This document shows positions 17,027-26,540 of a stretch of 39,843 nucleotides of DNA, one piece after another. Source of the stretch: UBA9647 sp049522195 (GTDB lineage: Bacteria > Bacteroidota > Ignavibacteria > UBA10030). The notes under the pieces were generated by a model that saw only the letters and a program-made list of their open reading frames with translations, searched no databases and was not told the DNA's origin. The stretch is from NCBI GenBank assembly GCA_049522195.1, contig JBEKOB010000034.1, forward strand, positions 1-39,843, in the 5' to 3' direction. Made by a program: the position numbers and the translations under genes. Every line of letters starts with the position of its first letter. Positions within the stretch are counted from its first letter, which is position 1.

Positions 17027-18112
17027 TTAGAATGCGTACTCCTGACCGAAGACGTTGATCTTGCCGTTCATGTGTTTTGTCTTGTCGACAATTTGCCCGT
17101 TGTTGTCGACAACACCGATGTGACATGTGCCGCATGAAGAGACGGCCAGCACGAGGTGGCCCTTCGGAGGGATGCCGTGACAGGTTCCGCACGCCGCCGC
17201 TGTCGATCCGCCGGTCCAAACCGGGGAATAGTTCTCGCCGACCATCACAGAATCAGTATAGATGAACTGTGAAGAAGAAGTCGCTTTCCTGATCTTCCAA
17301 TCCCCGTGGCAAAATGTGTTGCTGCATTTGAGCGTCGTCGGATCGTATGAAGGTTTCGGAATCAACGATCCGTTGCCGGATTTAAGTTGTGAGAGCGTAT
17401 CATTGAACACAACTTCGGCAGGCAGTGTTCCGAGGTGTCCGGCTGAGGTGAGTTGTGAAGGTACAGTATGGCATTCCTGACATTTCAGCGTCTTGCCCAG
17501 CAAACCGGTGGCGAGGTGCTTCTGATGTGCACCGACACCACGCGCCGCTGGATCCGAAACGCCCAGAACCGTCTTTGGCGGAGCAGCAGAGACAAGATCA
17601 TTGGTCGTCGCTTTGAAGTTGCCATGGCAAGTGCTGCATGACTCAGGCGACTTTGCGGCATTGTTCGCGTCAACGTGGCATCCCGACTTCACGCAGGAGA
17701 GGTTTGCATCCCTTCCTCCGGCATATGTGGCCCCATGGCATGCTTTACACTGACTCATCGGATAATTTTGATTGTAGAGGAACAGCGGGTGCACCGTCGA
17801 TGACCCGAATCCAGCCGGGTGTGGGTAGTACTGGTGGCACTTGGCGCATGCAACGCCGCTTGTTCCGCCGGTGAACTGTGACGAGTGGCAAGTCGCACAT
17901 TCCGTGAGATTGTACTGCGACTGTTTCAGCACCGTTCCGTGGAAATTGGACGCCGTCGTGTCTGACCAACCGGCATCATGAATCTGGAGCGTGCCGGTTG
18001 AGGCCATCGGCAAGTCCTGCACACTCTTGAGATCACTGCATGAATTCAGCAGAGATACAATGACGACCAGTGCCGTCAGTACTACAATCGTGGGTATTTG
18101 ATGTGTTCTCAT
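17027..18112 (-). CDS. 9-heme c cytochrome lipoprotein with CX4CH sites (putative outer-surface conduit subunit)
   Basis: A 361-residue exported lipoprotein. The signal peptide ends in a lipobox at Cys25 (VSLLNSC, then S-D), so it is predicted to be outer-membrane anchored. I count nine heme sites: seven CXXCH (CATCH, CAKCH, CKACH, CSTCH, CQECH and two CGTCH) and two CX4CH (CVKSGCH, CSNTFCH), the CX4CH...CXXCH pattern described in a Geobacter cytochrome domain (TIGR01904-like). An ATG at 18112 is used; earlier in-frame codons overlap the preceding gene. It follows the 14-heme gene by 10 bases and the barrel gene before that, the same three-part make-up as porin-cytochrome conduits (OmcB/MtrC-like position). 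Side-chain ligands and electron partner are inferred, not shown. Confidence 0.88.
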   Translation of the reverse strand: MRTHQIPTIVVLTALVVIVSLLNSCSDLKSVQDLPMASTGTLQIHDAGWSDTTASNFHGTVLKQSQYNLTECATCHSSQFTGGTSGVACAKCHQYYPHPAGFGSSTVHPLFLYNQNYPMSQCKACHGATYAGGRDANLSCVKSGCHVDANNAAKSPESCSTCHGNFKATTNDLVSAAPPKTVLGVSDPAARGVGAHQKHLATGLLGKTLKCQECHTVPSQLTSAGHLGTLPAEVVFNDTLSQLKSGNGSLIPKPSYDPTTLKCSNTFCHGDWKIRKATSSSQFIYTDSVMVGENYSPVWTGGSTAAACGTCHGIPPKGHLVLAVSSCGTCHIGVVDNNGQIVDKTKHMNGKINVFGQEYAF

Positions 18113-18122
18113 AGGTCTCTGC

Positions 18123-19361
18123 TCACTTATGACAATAGCCACAGAACTTCTGTCCTTTGACTCCACCGACACGAGCGTTGGCGTCTGTATGGCAAACGTA
18201 GCATGTGGCCCCAGGATCGGTGTGCCACGAGCCATGCTCACCTGCCATGAATCCAAGCTGGTGCGTGCGGGGGTTTGTGCCCTTGATACCGTCAGAATCC
18301 ATGTGGCACGTGATGCAGGTCGGATCAGCCCCCTGGGTATCGTGACACGCTGCGCAGCTCTCAATGTCCCGCCTCGCGAGTTTCGCGTGAACCCCTCCAC
18401 CGGAACCAACACCAATCGTCACAAACCCTGCCTTCTGGTGGGACTCAGGCTGGAACTTGCCCTGGTTGACATCGCCGCCAGCCTCGTGGCAGGTCGCGCA
18501 GAATGTCTGAAGGTTGTGACAGCTCTGGCAATCTGATTTCTTCCCTTCTACTGCGAGACCATGAGTGAACTTGAAATTAAGGTCGTGAACCTTCGTCAGG
18601 CGCGTGTCCTGACCACGATCCATGGACGTAAGCCTTGGCGATCGGAGAGACATAAGATCTTTTCCGGGAACATCGACTTTCAGCAGGTCCGAACCGTTGT
18701 GGCAGTCTGCGCACGACTCCTGTGTATGGCATGATGCGCACGTCGCCGTTGACACCCGGGCAACCATCTTGTGTTCGCGAACGAAGTCTGTGCGATTGTG
18801 CTCTCGCGGCCGGAGAGCAGCCAAGTCGACGTGACATCCTTCACACGCGTTCGATGCCTTGACGTCATTATGGCAGGTATTGCAGGTTGGCATCGCCGGG
18901 ATCGCAACCGAAACACCGATTTCCGCTTTGTCGACGCCCGTGTGACATTTTTCACACTCGACCTTTTGCACTTCGACGTGCTGCTGGTGCGAGAACATCA
19001 GATTTCGCTTCGGCAGTGCAGTGGTCATATACGTCGACGGGTCGTCATTCGTATGGCAGTACGAGCACTTCGAGTTCAGCTGCTCTTCATGACATGTCTT
19101 GCAGTTCTCGTGTGTCGCAAGCAGGGTATCCGAAGCGAGTTTGCTCGTCGGCGCGGCGGTATGACAATCCGCACAGGCGAGACTCGCATCCCTGACGTGA
19201 AAGCGATGAGAGAATTTGACAGTTGTCGGCTGATCCTTTGACTGGGCGATTACACCGGGAAGAACGACCAGCGTCAAGGTCAGCACACAGGCAGCGACAG
19301 TCATGCAACCGTCGAGTACCCGTCGAACAGTGCTGTGTGATGTGGGCATTGGCTTTAGCAT
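18123..19361 (-). CDS. 14-heme periplasmic c cytochrome (MtrA/OmaB-like position)
   Basis: A 412-residue exported protein with a hydrophobic signal region around residues 20-38 and cleavage near VIAQ. I count 14 CXXCH motifs, beginning CADCH, CKTCH, CSYCH and ending CYVCH, CGYCH. FSHRFHV and FSHQQHV blocks supply distal His residues, as in c7/c3-type repeats, so most hemes are probably bis-His. No lipobox or membrane anchor is present. It is encoded 10 bases after an outer-membrane beta-barrel and 10 bases before a 9-heme lipoprotein. By context it would fill the barrel and carry electrons across the outer membrane. An in-frame ATG four codons in (19349) is an alternative start. Homology to MtrA itself was not tested. 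Confidence 0.88.
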   Translation of the reverse strand: MLKPMPTSHSTVRRVLDGCMTVAACVLTLTLVVLPGVIAQSKDQPTTVKFSHRFHVRDASLACADCHTAAPTSKLASDTLLATHENCKTCHEEQLNSKCSYCHTNDDPSTYMTTALPKRNLMFSHQQHVEVQKVECEKCHTGVDKAEIGVSVAIPAMPTCNTCHNDVKASNACEGCHVDLAALRPREHNRTDFVREHKMVARVSTATCASCHTQESCADCHNGSDLLKVDVPGKDLMSLRSPRLTSMDRGQDTRLTKVHDLNFKFTHGLAVEGKKSDCQSCHNLQTFCATCHEAGGDVNQGKFQPESHQKAGFVTIGVGSGGGVHAKLARRDIESCAACHDTQGADPTCITCHMDSDGIKGTNPRTHQLGFMAGEHGSWHTDPGATCYVCHTDANARVGGVKGQKFCGYCHK

Positions 19362-19371
19362 AAGGATTCTG

Positions 19372-20685
19372 CTAGAAAATTCTTAATTGTTGACTGAGGA
19401 GGTAGTTTACCCTGACGAAAAACCGCATATCGTTGCTGTAGATTTTGTTCTGGATCCATTGCGCCTGTGCATCGACGCTGAAGAGACGCGAGGGACGATA
19501 GACAGCCCCTACAGCAACGCTGAGCGCATCATCCAGCTTGGATGAGTACTCGCTCAGTTTATAGTGAGCATAACCGAGAAGAAATGTCGGCGTCAACTTG
19601 TTGTCGAGCAGCGGATATCCAAGATTCAACGATGCCGCGCTCAGCTCTCCGCCATCGCCGTTGTCTCGCGTGACGCTCAGGGAGACGTGCTCGCCGTTGA
19701 GGCCGACGGTGATCTGGTTCTGTGTCGCGTCGTTGTAGGAGACCGCTCCATACTTCCCGAATACCTGCCAGTGCAGTCCGATCGCGTATTCAGCTCCGAC
19801 CTCATATTCCTTAAGCGAGTTGAATGTGAAGACCGAGAAGATCGAATTATAGAGCAATCGCGGATCGCGCTGGATGTACTCACCTGTCAAACTCAGCGGC
19901 TCGAGCGCTTTGACGTTCAGGGAGCCGAATGGCTTCACCCGCGTGAAGAGCTGCATCCGTGAGTTCTTGTCCGAAAGGAGATCGTAATCATAGCGGCCGT
20001 ATCCCGAGATGACATCGTTGTATTCGAGATTGACATCGCCGCTGAGATATTCTTCTGCCGCTGCAGAAGGCTTGATTTCGATCGGGTACGGATTGAAAAG
20101 CGAATCACGGCGGATGCCAATGTATGTCTCGGGCTGCAGATGCTTCTGCATATAGCTGACCGAGATCTGTGCAAAGTCAGCAGGCGAGGCAACCAGTTGG
20201 CCGCCTGTCATATAGTTGTCACCGGCATTATTGATCATAGCCATCTTGTAGCGCTCAGACGGGAGCGCGCCATAGTATCCAACAACTTTCAGGCGGGAGT
20301 CGAGGAACTTGAGCGAGGCAAGTCCGCCGTCGATGGTCCCCGTCCCCACACCAGCGAAGATCGCCTGACGGCCCAGGCTTACATCCGCAAGCTGTCCGAT
20401 ATTCGTGGCTTTGAAATAGAAATTGTAGACTCTCATGGTCCCCTCATTCTTCACAGGGCCAGCGAAATCATTAAAGCCCTGAAGATAGGTGTTGAATGAG
20501 AGCTTCTCGCCCGCAACTGAGAGCTGGATCGTCTGGTATCCGAACAGGTGCTGCGAGGACGTTCCGATCGAATCCTGACGCTCCCAGGCATAAGCAGAGG
20601 TCACGAACCTCGCCTGAAGTCGTTGTGCGAATGCACCCGAAACGGACAGGGTGATGAGAAAGGTGACAACCAGGAATTTCTTCAT
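19372..20685 (-). CDS. Outer-membrane beta-barrel protein, putative porin of a porin-cytochrome conduit
   Basis: About 437 residues with a classic signal peptide (KKFLVVTFLITLSVSGAFAQ) and a mature region of alternating hydrophobic and polar strands, for example LSFNTYLQGF, VGYYGAL and VSLSVTRDNG. The chain ends in an aromatic residue (LLSQQLRIF), the usual barrel-assembly signal. No heme motifs or Cys. It starts at ATG 20685; an ATG two codons earlier (20691) is possible. The gene immediately precedes the 14-heme and lipoprotein cytochromes, with 10-base gaps, so it is best read as the sheath of a porin-cytochrome complex (OmbB/MtrB role). It is smaller than MtrB but similar in size to Geobacter-type porins. 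An ordinary porin is the alternative. Confidence 0.82.
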   Translation of the reverse strand: MKKFLVVTFLITLSVSGAFAQRLQARFVTSAYAWERQDSIGTSSQHLFGYQTIQLSVAGEKLSFNTYLQGFNDFAGPVKNEGTMRVYNFYFKATNIGQLADVSLGRQAIFAGVGTGTIDGGLASLKFLDSRLKVVGYYGALPSERYKMAMINNAGDNYMTGGQLVASPADFAQISVSYMQKHLQPETYIGIRRDSLFNPYPIEIKPSAAAEEYLSGDVNLEYNDVISGYGRYDYDLLSDKNSRMQLFTRVKPFGSLNVKALEPLSLTGEYIQRDPRLLYNSIFSVFTFNSLKEYEVGAEYAIGLHWQVFGKYGAVSYNDATQNQITVGLNGEHVSLSVTRDNGDGGELSAASLNLGYPLLDNKLTPTFLLGYAHYKLSEYSSKLDDALSVAVGAVYRPSRLFSVDAQAQWIQNKIYSNDMRFFVRVNYLLSQQLRIF

Positions 20686-20797
20686 AATCATTCTGATAGA
20701 ATTGTTGATCAAAACCATATTCGTGGGTCACACGATACTATCGTTGGAGACACATTGGATGGAGCCTCCCTCCCGGAGCCAAGCGTTTCGGTGCCGG

Positions 20798-21199
20798 TCA
20801 ACGCCTGTTCGATGCCATGAACCACGGCCCGATGAACTCCGTAGTCAGCACCAGAATCCATATCCTGCCGGAGGACAGATTGTAATCGCTGAGAATCGCT
20901 CTCCAGGGGATATCCAAAACAAAGTGCTCAAAGACCAAATCGACGCTCAACGTCAGTGCTGCCCAGATGGATCCGATCAGAAACAAATCCGTGTTGCCGT
21001 ATTCCTTCAGGAGTCTGTTCACCAGCACCGAGGACGACAACAGGATGACGATCATCAGAGTCAGTACGCTGAGCACGTGCGAAGCGTATTCTCCCACCCT
21101 CGGAGTTAGAAACAGGCTCCGAAACATACCGTTCATCGATGTGGCAACAGCAACAAATAACCAGACTTCAAAAGACTTCTGGACTGCGCTTCTGTCCAT
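20798..21199 (-). CDS. Small conserved inner-membrane protein of unknown function
   Basis: 133 residues with four hydrophobic segments and a C-terminal pattern (LFLIGSIWAALTLSVD, HFVLDIPWRAILSDYN, SGRIWILVLTTEFIGP) that I have seen in an uncharacterised family of small bacterial membrane proteins. No heme, Cys or metal motif. The ATG at 21199 is chosen because AAGGGG sits nine bases upstream; the in-frame ATG at 21208 would put that sequence against the start. It lies between the 4-heme cytochrome (100 bases upstream) and the barrel gene, so it is probably cotranscribed with the conduit. Its role there is unknown. Confidence 0.72.
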   Translation of the reverse strand: MDRSAVQKSFEVWLFVAVATSMNGMFRSLFLTPRVGEYASHVLSVLTLMIVILLSSSVLVNRLLKEYGNTDLFLIGSIWAALTLSVDLVFEHFVLDIPWRAILSDYNLSSGRIWILVLTTEFIGPWFMASNRR

Positions 21200-21298
21200 A
21201 CGTACCATCCCCTTACGTTCAAACGAAAGGGAGAGTCGGCGCCGCGCTTCGCAGTGCAGCGCCGCCCCTGAAGTACCACTGAAACGAAATCCAAGCAC

Positions 21299-21832
21299 TT
21301 AGCCCTTTGGAACCGCGTGCTTGATCTTTGCCCACATCTCGTCAAACTTGAATGCTGCGTGGGTTGGGCTCTTTTCATTATGGCAGGTCAAGCAGACCTT
21401 TTCTGCCGCCCCCTTCACCGTGAAATCGCGGAGACCGGCTGCGACCGCTTTTGCATGGTCTTTCATGACAGCCATGTTCTTGTAGCCCGAACCGGCTCCG
21501 TGACACAACTCGCACTGCACGCCGTCTTTCACATCGTAGGTCTTGTCTGCAAGCTTTGCATCAACCGCGCCATGGCATTCGAGACATTCCGGAGCTTCCG
21601 CTGCGTTCTTGATGCCTTTTGCTTTGGCAATCTCAGCAGCCTTAGCACCAGTCAGGGTCTTGTAGGCTTCGGCATGTTTGCTCTTCTGCCAAACGCCAAA
21701 TTGATTCCCTGTCTTTTCCGCCTTATGGCACATGGAGCACATCTTGACGCCGATGTACTTGTTCTGGGCGAGTGATGTAAATCCAACGGCAACCAACAGA
21801 ATCAACAGCACAGCTAGAAAACGGGTTATCAT
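21299..21832 (-). CDS. 4-heme c cytochrome, c554-like, exported
   Basis: A 177-residue protein with a short signal peptide (LAVLLILLVAVGFTSLAQ) and four CXXCH sites (CSMCH, CLECH, CELCH, CLTCH). The opening YIGVKMCSMCHKAEKTGNQF and the ECLECHGAVDA pattern resemble the cytochrome c554/c' superfamily of small periplasmic shuttles. The C-terminus is Lys-rich (ending HAVPKG). A clear AGGAGG precedes the ATG at 21832. It follows the 11-heme gene of the b6-Rieske group by 42 bases, so a role as mobile carrier between that complex and the outer-membrane conduit is reasonable but inferred. Confidence 0.88.
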   Translation of the reverse strand: MITRFLAVLLILLVAVGFTSLAQNKYIGVKMCSMCHKAEKTGNQFGVWQKSKHAEAYKTLTGAKAAEIAKAKGIKNAAEAPECLECHGAVDAKLADKTYDVKDGVQCELCHGAGSGYKNMAVMKDHAKAVAAGLRDFTVKGAAEKVCLTCHNEKSPTHAAFKFDEMWAKIKHAVPKG

Positions 21833-21874
21833 AGAGATCCTCCTCAGTTAGTTAACGATGTGAAGATAAGGGAG

Positions 21875-23347
21875 TTACTTTCCTCCCAATGCCTGTCGTC
21901 GCTCGAGCCTCCGGATGAACACGTACAGCGACGCTGCCAACACAGTGATCACGAGCGTAGCAAGTCCCAGGCCAACTCTGCGAAAAACATATTCGTCGAG
22001 CGCTTGAGTGGCCTCCTGGCTCACCGTTGCCGAGACTACGAGACCCTTGGCTGCTACTTCACGGAAATGGGCTTCATTGAAGGAGTGGACCATGGTCCTC
22101 GATTCAAGCCGCGCCTGATGGGCATCCCGTAATTTGTATTTTGCCTCCGAGATTTCCATTCCCTTCTGTTCGGCCTCGTCGATCAGGGCAATCGCCCGAT
22201 GCTCCTGCGTCTCAAGACTGTCGATCAATCCTCTCATCGATTTCGCTGCGGCGAATCCTTTGACATTCAGGCTCTCATTGTGACACCTGCTGCACACTGC
22301 CTCGGATGTCACACCGAGCAGCTTGTTCGTCGCGACTATGATTTCATGATTACCATGGCACGTCTCGCACTCTGGAAGCTTTCGGTCGTCAAACGCCTTC
22401 TTATGAGGACTCGCCGAGAAGAGATCGGCATTCAGAGCGTGACACGATCCGCACACTTTGGAAACCGACTCAATACCTGGGGGTGTCGCTGCATGGTTGC
22501 CGTGACAGCTGTTGCACGCCGGTGCTCCGTTGTCATGCTTCTGAAGCAGTGCAACCCCATGGACGCTCTTCGAGAACTTGTCAAACTGATCAGTCGGAAT
22601 CTTGTATTCCTTCATGTAGTCGGCGTTGCTGTGGCAATGAGCACACGTCGAAGGAATATTCCCCGGATACACTGATGACTTCGTGTCTTTTGCAGAAAGG
22701 ATATTGTGGCTGCCATGGCAGCTTGCACACTGCGCCACTTTGAAGTCCCCCTTCGCATTCCTCGTACCGTGAACGCTTGTGCGGTACTTGTCAAGCTGGT
22801 CGACGGGCAGCGAAGGATTGTAGGTCCTCATGAACGCAGCATCTGCGTGACACTTGGTGCACGTCTTGACGATGTTCAGCGGATACACGGGTGAAGACGG
22901 GTTCTTGACGGAAACCACGCCATGAGCGTTATGACAGGTGATGCACTGCACGATATGCTCTTTCCCGTTCGTTGCTAACTTTCCGTGAACACTCATCTGG
23001 AGGTTGGCGTATTGTGTCGTCGGCAATGCGGACCCGAGCTTCTTCATCTGCTCCGCGTTCCCATGACACTTGGCACAGGCCCTGGAGATCTCATCACCTT
23101 TCGGAACGCCGATAAAACCGGCCTTCTTGTCCATCGCCTTTTCCATGTCATCCGATTGCGCATTACCGCCATGACAACCTGCGCAGGAAACTCCCTTCGC
23201 ATGGTGGATATCCTGTTTGAAGAGATCGACGGCCTTGCCCCCGACAGTCTCGTGACACGTGAGGCATTTATCCTCCGTGAACGCCTGGCCGAGTGCGCAG
23301 AACAACAGTATCATCATGCCAGCCAACATTCGGGCAGTCTTTTTCAT
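21875..23347 (-). CDS. 11-heme membrane-anchored c cytochrome of the b6-Rieske complex
   Basis: 490 residues with a signal peptide (LAGMMILLFCALGQAF), eleven CXXCH sites from CLTCH to CSRCH (residues about 25-375), a helical Glu/Ala-rich stretch, and one C-terminal membrane helix (about 458-477) followed by basic residues that stay inside the cell. Its ATG at 23347 overlaps the stop of cytochrome b in an ATGA junction, so the two are very likely made in fixed ratio. No c1 or f-type gene is present, and this protein occupies their place as electron acceptor from the Rieske centre (inference). Repeats of CHG(N/S)H(N/A) with following SVHG motifs provide distal ligands. Longer in-frame N-terminal codons lie inside cytochrome b and were left out. 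Confidence 0.9.
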   Translation of the reverse strand: MKKTARMLAGMMILLFCALGQAFTEDKCLTCHETVGGKAVDLFKQDIHHAKGVSCAGCHGGNAQSDDMEKAMDKKAGFIGVPKGDEISRACAKCHGNAEQMKKLGSALPTTQYANLQMSVHGKLATNGKEHIVQCITCHNAHGVVSVKNPSSPVYPLNIVKTCTKCHADAAFMRTYNPSLPVDQLDKYRTSVHGTRNAKGDFKVAQCASCHGSHNILSAKDTKSSVYPGNIPSTCAHCHSNADYMKEYKIPTDQFDKFSKSVHGVALLQKHDNGAPACNSCHGNHAATPPGIESVSKVCGSCHALNADLFSASPHKKAFDDRKLPECETCHGNHEIIVATNKLLGVTSEAVCSRCHNESLNVKGFAAAKSMRGLIDSLETQEHRAIALIDEAEQKGMEISEAKYKLRDAHQARLESRTMVHSFNEAHFREVAAKGLVVSATVSQEATQALDEYVFRRVGLGLATLVITVLAASLYVFIRRLERRQALGGK

Positions 23348-24423
23348 AGGATCCACCCGACGATTGTTAGTACCAGGATATAGAAGACCACGAAGATCCC
23401 TATATAGTTGATGAAGCGGTTGGTCTCGCCGCGAGAGCTCTTCCGGTCCCAGAATGGCACCATGAGCCAGAGAAGACCGCCCAATCCAAAGAGAAGAATT
23501 CCGAGCACCTCGCCATCGAAGAAGAGGATTTTGCCCGGGATATACTTCAGCGTCTGGAACATGAACAGGAAATACCACTCAGGCTTGATGCCCGAAGGGG
23601 CTGAGGCAAACGCATCAGCTTTCTTTCCGAGCTCCCACGGGAAGAACACCGCGAGAATCGCAAGAAGATTGAGAACGACGAGCCAAAAGAGGAGATCGCG
23701 CAAGAGGAAATTCGGGAAAAAGGGCATCGTCTTTCGTTCCGCCGGCGGTATCTGCTCATGTGATATCAGCTCGCTCATCCCCTGCCTCTGCACCAGAAGC
23801 AAATGAATGCTGAGGAGCACGGTAAAGATGCCAGGGAGAACAGCGACGTGAAATCCAAAGAACCTAGAGAGCGTTGCGCCGGTGACGTCTTCCCCGCCGC
23901 GCAGGAACACCATCATCGGCTTACCGACAACCGGGACAGCACCCGCAATATCGGTCCCGACCTTTGTTGCGAAGAACGCCAGTTCGTTCCACGGGAGGAG
24001 ATATCCGCTGAAGCCGAAGCCGAGCAGGAGGAAGAACATCAGCATGCCCGTGAACCAGGTAACCTCCCGCGGTTTCCGGTACGCCTTCGCGAAGAAGACG
24101 CTGAACATGTGAATCATCGCCGTCAGGATGAACAGGTTCGCCGTCCAGCTGTGAATGGACCTAATGAGCCATCCGAACTGGACTTTCGACATGATGAACT
24201 GGATGCTCTCAAATGCGAGTTGTTCGCCACTCTTGTAATACAGGAGCAGAAGGATGCCCGTCACTACCTGGATGATGAACAGGAAGAGCGAGACGCCACC
24301 AAAGTAGTACCATATCGAGTGGCGATTCACCGGTACGTACTTCTTGCCCATGTATTCTACCAGGCCGCCGAGCTCGACACGCTCATCAACCCAGTCATAG
24401 ATGTTGGACCAGAGCGTCTTCAT
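23344..24423 (-). CDS. petB: Cytochrome b of a b6-type quinol:cytochrome c oxidoreductase
   Basis: A 359-residue quinol-oxidising membrane subunit uniting the b6 and subunit IV parts. Heme ligands are His91/His105 (13 residues between) and His192/His207 (14 between); the 13/14 spacing is that of b6-type proteins. The Qo-site motif PEWY is at 281-284. The Cys that binds heme ci in b6 (consensus YCLGG) is replaced by Tyr (YYFGG near residue 40), so no covalent third heme is expected. It overlaps Rieske at its start and the 11-heme gene at its end, each by four bases (ATGA), a tightly coupled set of three. It probably oxidises menaquinol. Symbol petB is by analogy. Confidence 0.95.
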   Translation of the reverse strand: MKTLWSNIYDWVDERVELGGLVEYMGKKYVPVNRHSIWYYFGGVSLFLFIIQVVTGILLLLYYKSGEQLAFESIQFIMSKVQFGWLIRSIHSWTANLFILTAMIHMFSVFFAKAYRKPREVTWFTGMLMFFLLLGFGFSGYLLPWNELAFFATKVGTDIAGAVPVVGKPMMVFLRGGEDVTGATLSRFFGFHVAVLPGIFTVLLSIHLLLVQRQGMSELISHEQIPPAERKTMPFFPNFLLRDLLFWLVVLNLLAILAVFFPWELGKKADAFASAPSGIKPEWYFLFMFQTLKYIPGKILFFDGEVLGILLFGLGGLLWLMVPFWDRKSSRGETNRFINYIGIFVVFYILVLTIVGWIL

Positions 24424-24881
24424 ACTTTTTTCGAGATTGAGATTTCGTCACCTTGGACTACGACTCTGTATTCGTCAAGCGGACGCGGCGGCGGACCAGC
24501 CACATTGCGTCCGTTAAGATCGTATCGCCCGTTGTGACAGGCGCACCAGATCAGCCCCATATCTTTACGGTACTGCACTGTGCAGTCAAGGTGCGTGCAC
24601 GTTGCGGAAAATGCGCGGAACTCGCCTGCGGCGTTTCGCACCAGAATCACAGGCTTGCTGCCAAAGCGGACGATGACACCGCTGTCTTTTTCGATGGCAC
24701 TTGCCTTGCCGGCCTTCACACTCGTTACCTCCACCTCACCCTGCTTTGGCGGCTTCAGGTATGCCATGACTGGGTAGAGCACCGCCGCCAGCCACGCGAG
24801 AAGTCCTCCCCCCAGGATGTATTTCAGGAAGTCCCTTCTGTCGCTGTCAGGCTGACCCGTAGGGGTGAATTCACTCTTCAT
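24420..24881 (-). CDS. petC: Rieske 2Fe-2S protein of the b6-type complex
   Basis: A 153-residue iron-sulfur subunit. An N-terminal twin-Arg sequence (DRRDFLKY) and one helix (about 21-42) indicate Tat export and membrane anchoring. The cluster ligands are Cys95/His97 in TCTHLDC and Cys113/His116 in CACHNGRYD, with Cys100-Cys115 as the disulfide. The Ser of the usual CPCHGS is absent, which usually goes with a lower potential, as expected for a menaquinol enzyme. It ends in an ATGA overlap with cytochrome b. It follows the NapC/NirT-type gene by 80 bases. It passes electrons from the Qo site to a c cytochrome, here probably the 11-heme protein. Confidence 0.95.
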   Translation of the reverse strand: MKSEFTPTGQPDSDRRDFLKYILGGGLLAWLAAVLYPVMAYLKPPKQGEVEVTSVKAGKASAIEKDSGVIVRFGSKPVILVRNAAGEFRAFSATCTHLDCTVQYRKDMGLIWCACHNGRYDLNGRNVAGPPPRPLDEYRVVVQGDEISISKKV

Positions 24882-24961
24882 AGGATTGTGCTTTCTCTCG
24901 ATGCTTCAGAGACGCTGCGCATCGATTAAGGGTGATCGTTTCATCGTTTCGAACATCGACG

Positions 24962-26452
<1,491 letters not shown>

Positions 26453-26540
26453 AGGATTAGCAGCAAGAATTCGGTGCAATAGCGGATAGCAATATCGATA
26501 ATACTATCAACCGCCTTCATTTGCAACGGTTTTCTTCTCA

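Noticed and set aside
21875..23347. Considered as a nitrite or hydroxylamine-type multiheme enzyme
   Set aside because: No catalytic CXXCK motif or HAO-type cross-link Tyr signature was seen; all sites are CXXCH and the gene is coupled to cytochrome b, so electron transfer is the better reading.
23803..24537. Plus-strand open frame of 244 codons opposite cytochrome b and Rieske
   Set aside because: Again a highly charged antisense translation; the minus-strand genes are certain and coupled by ATGA overlaps.
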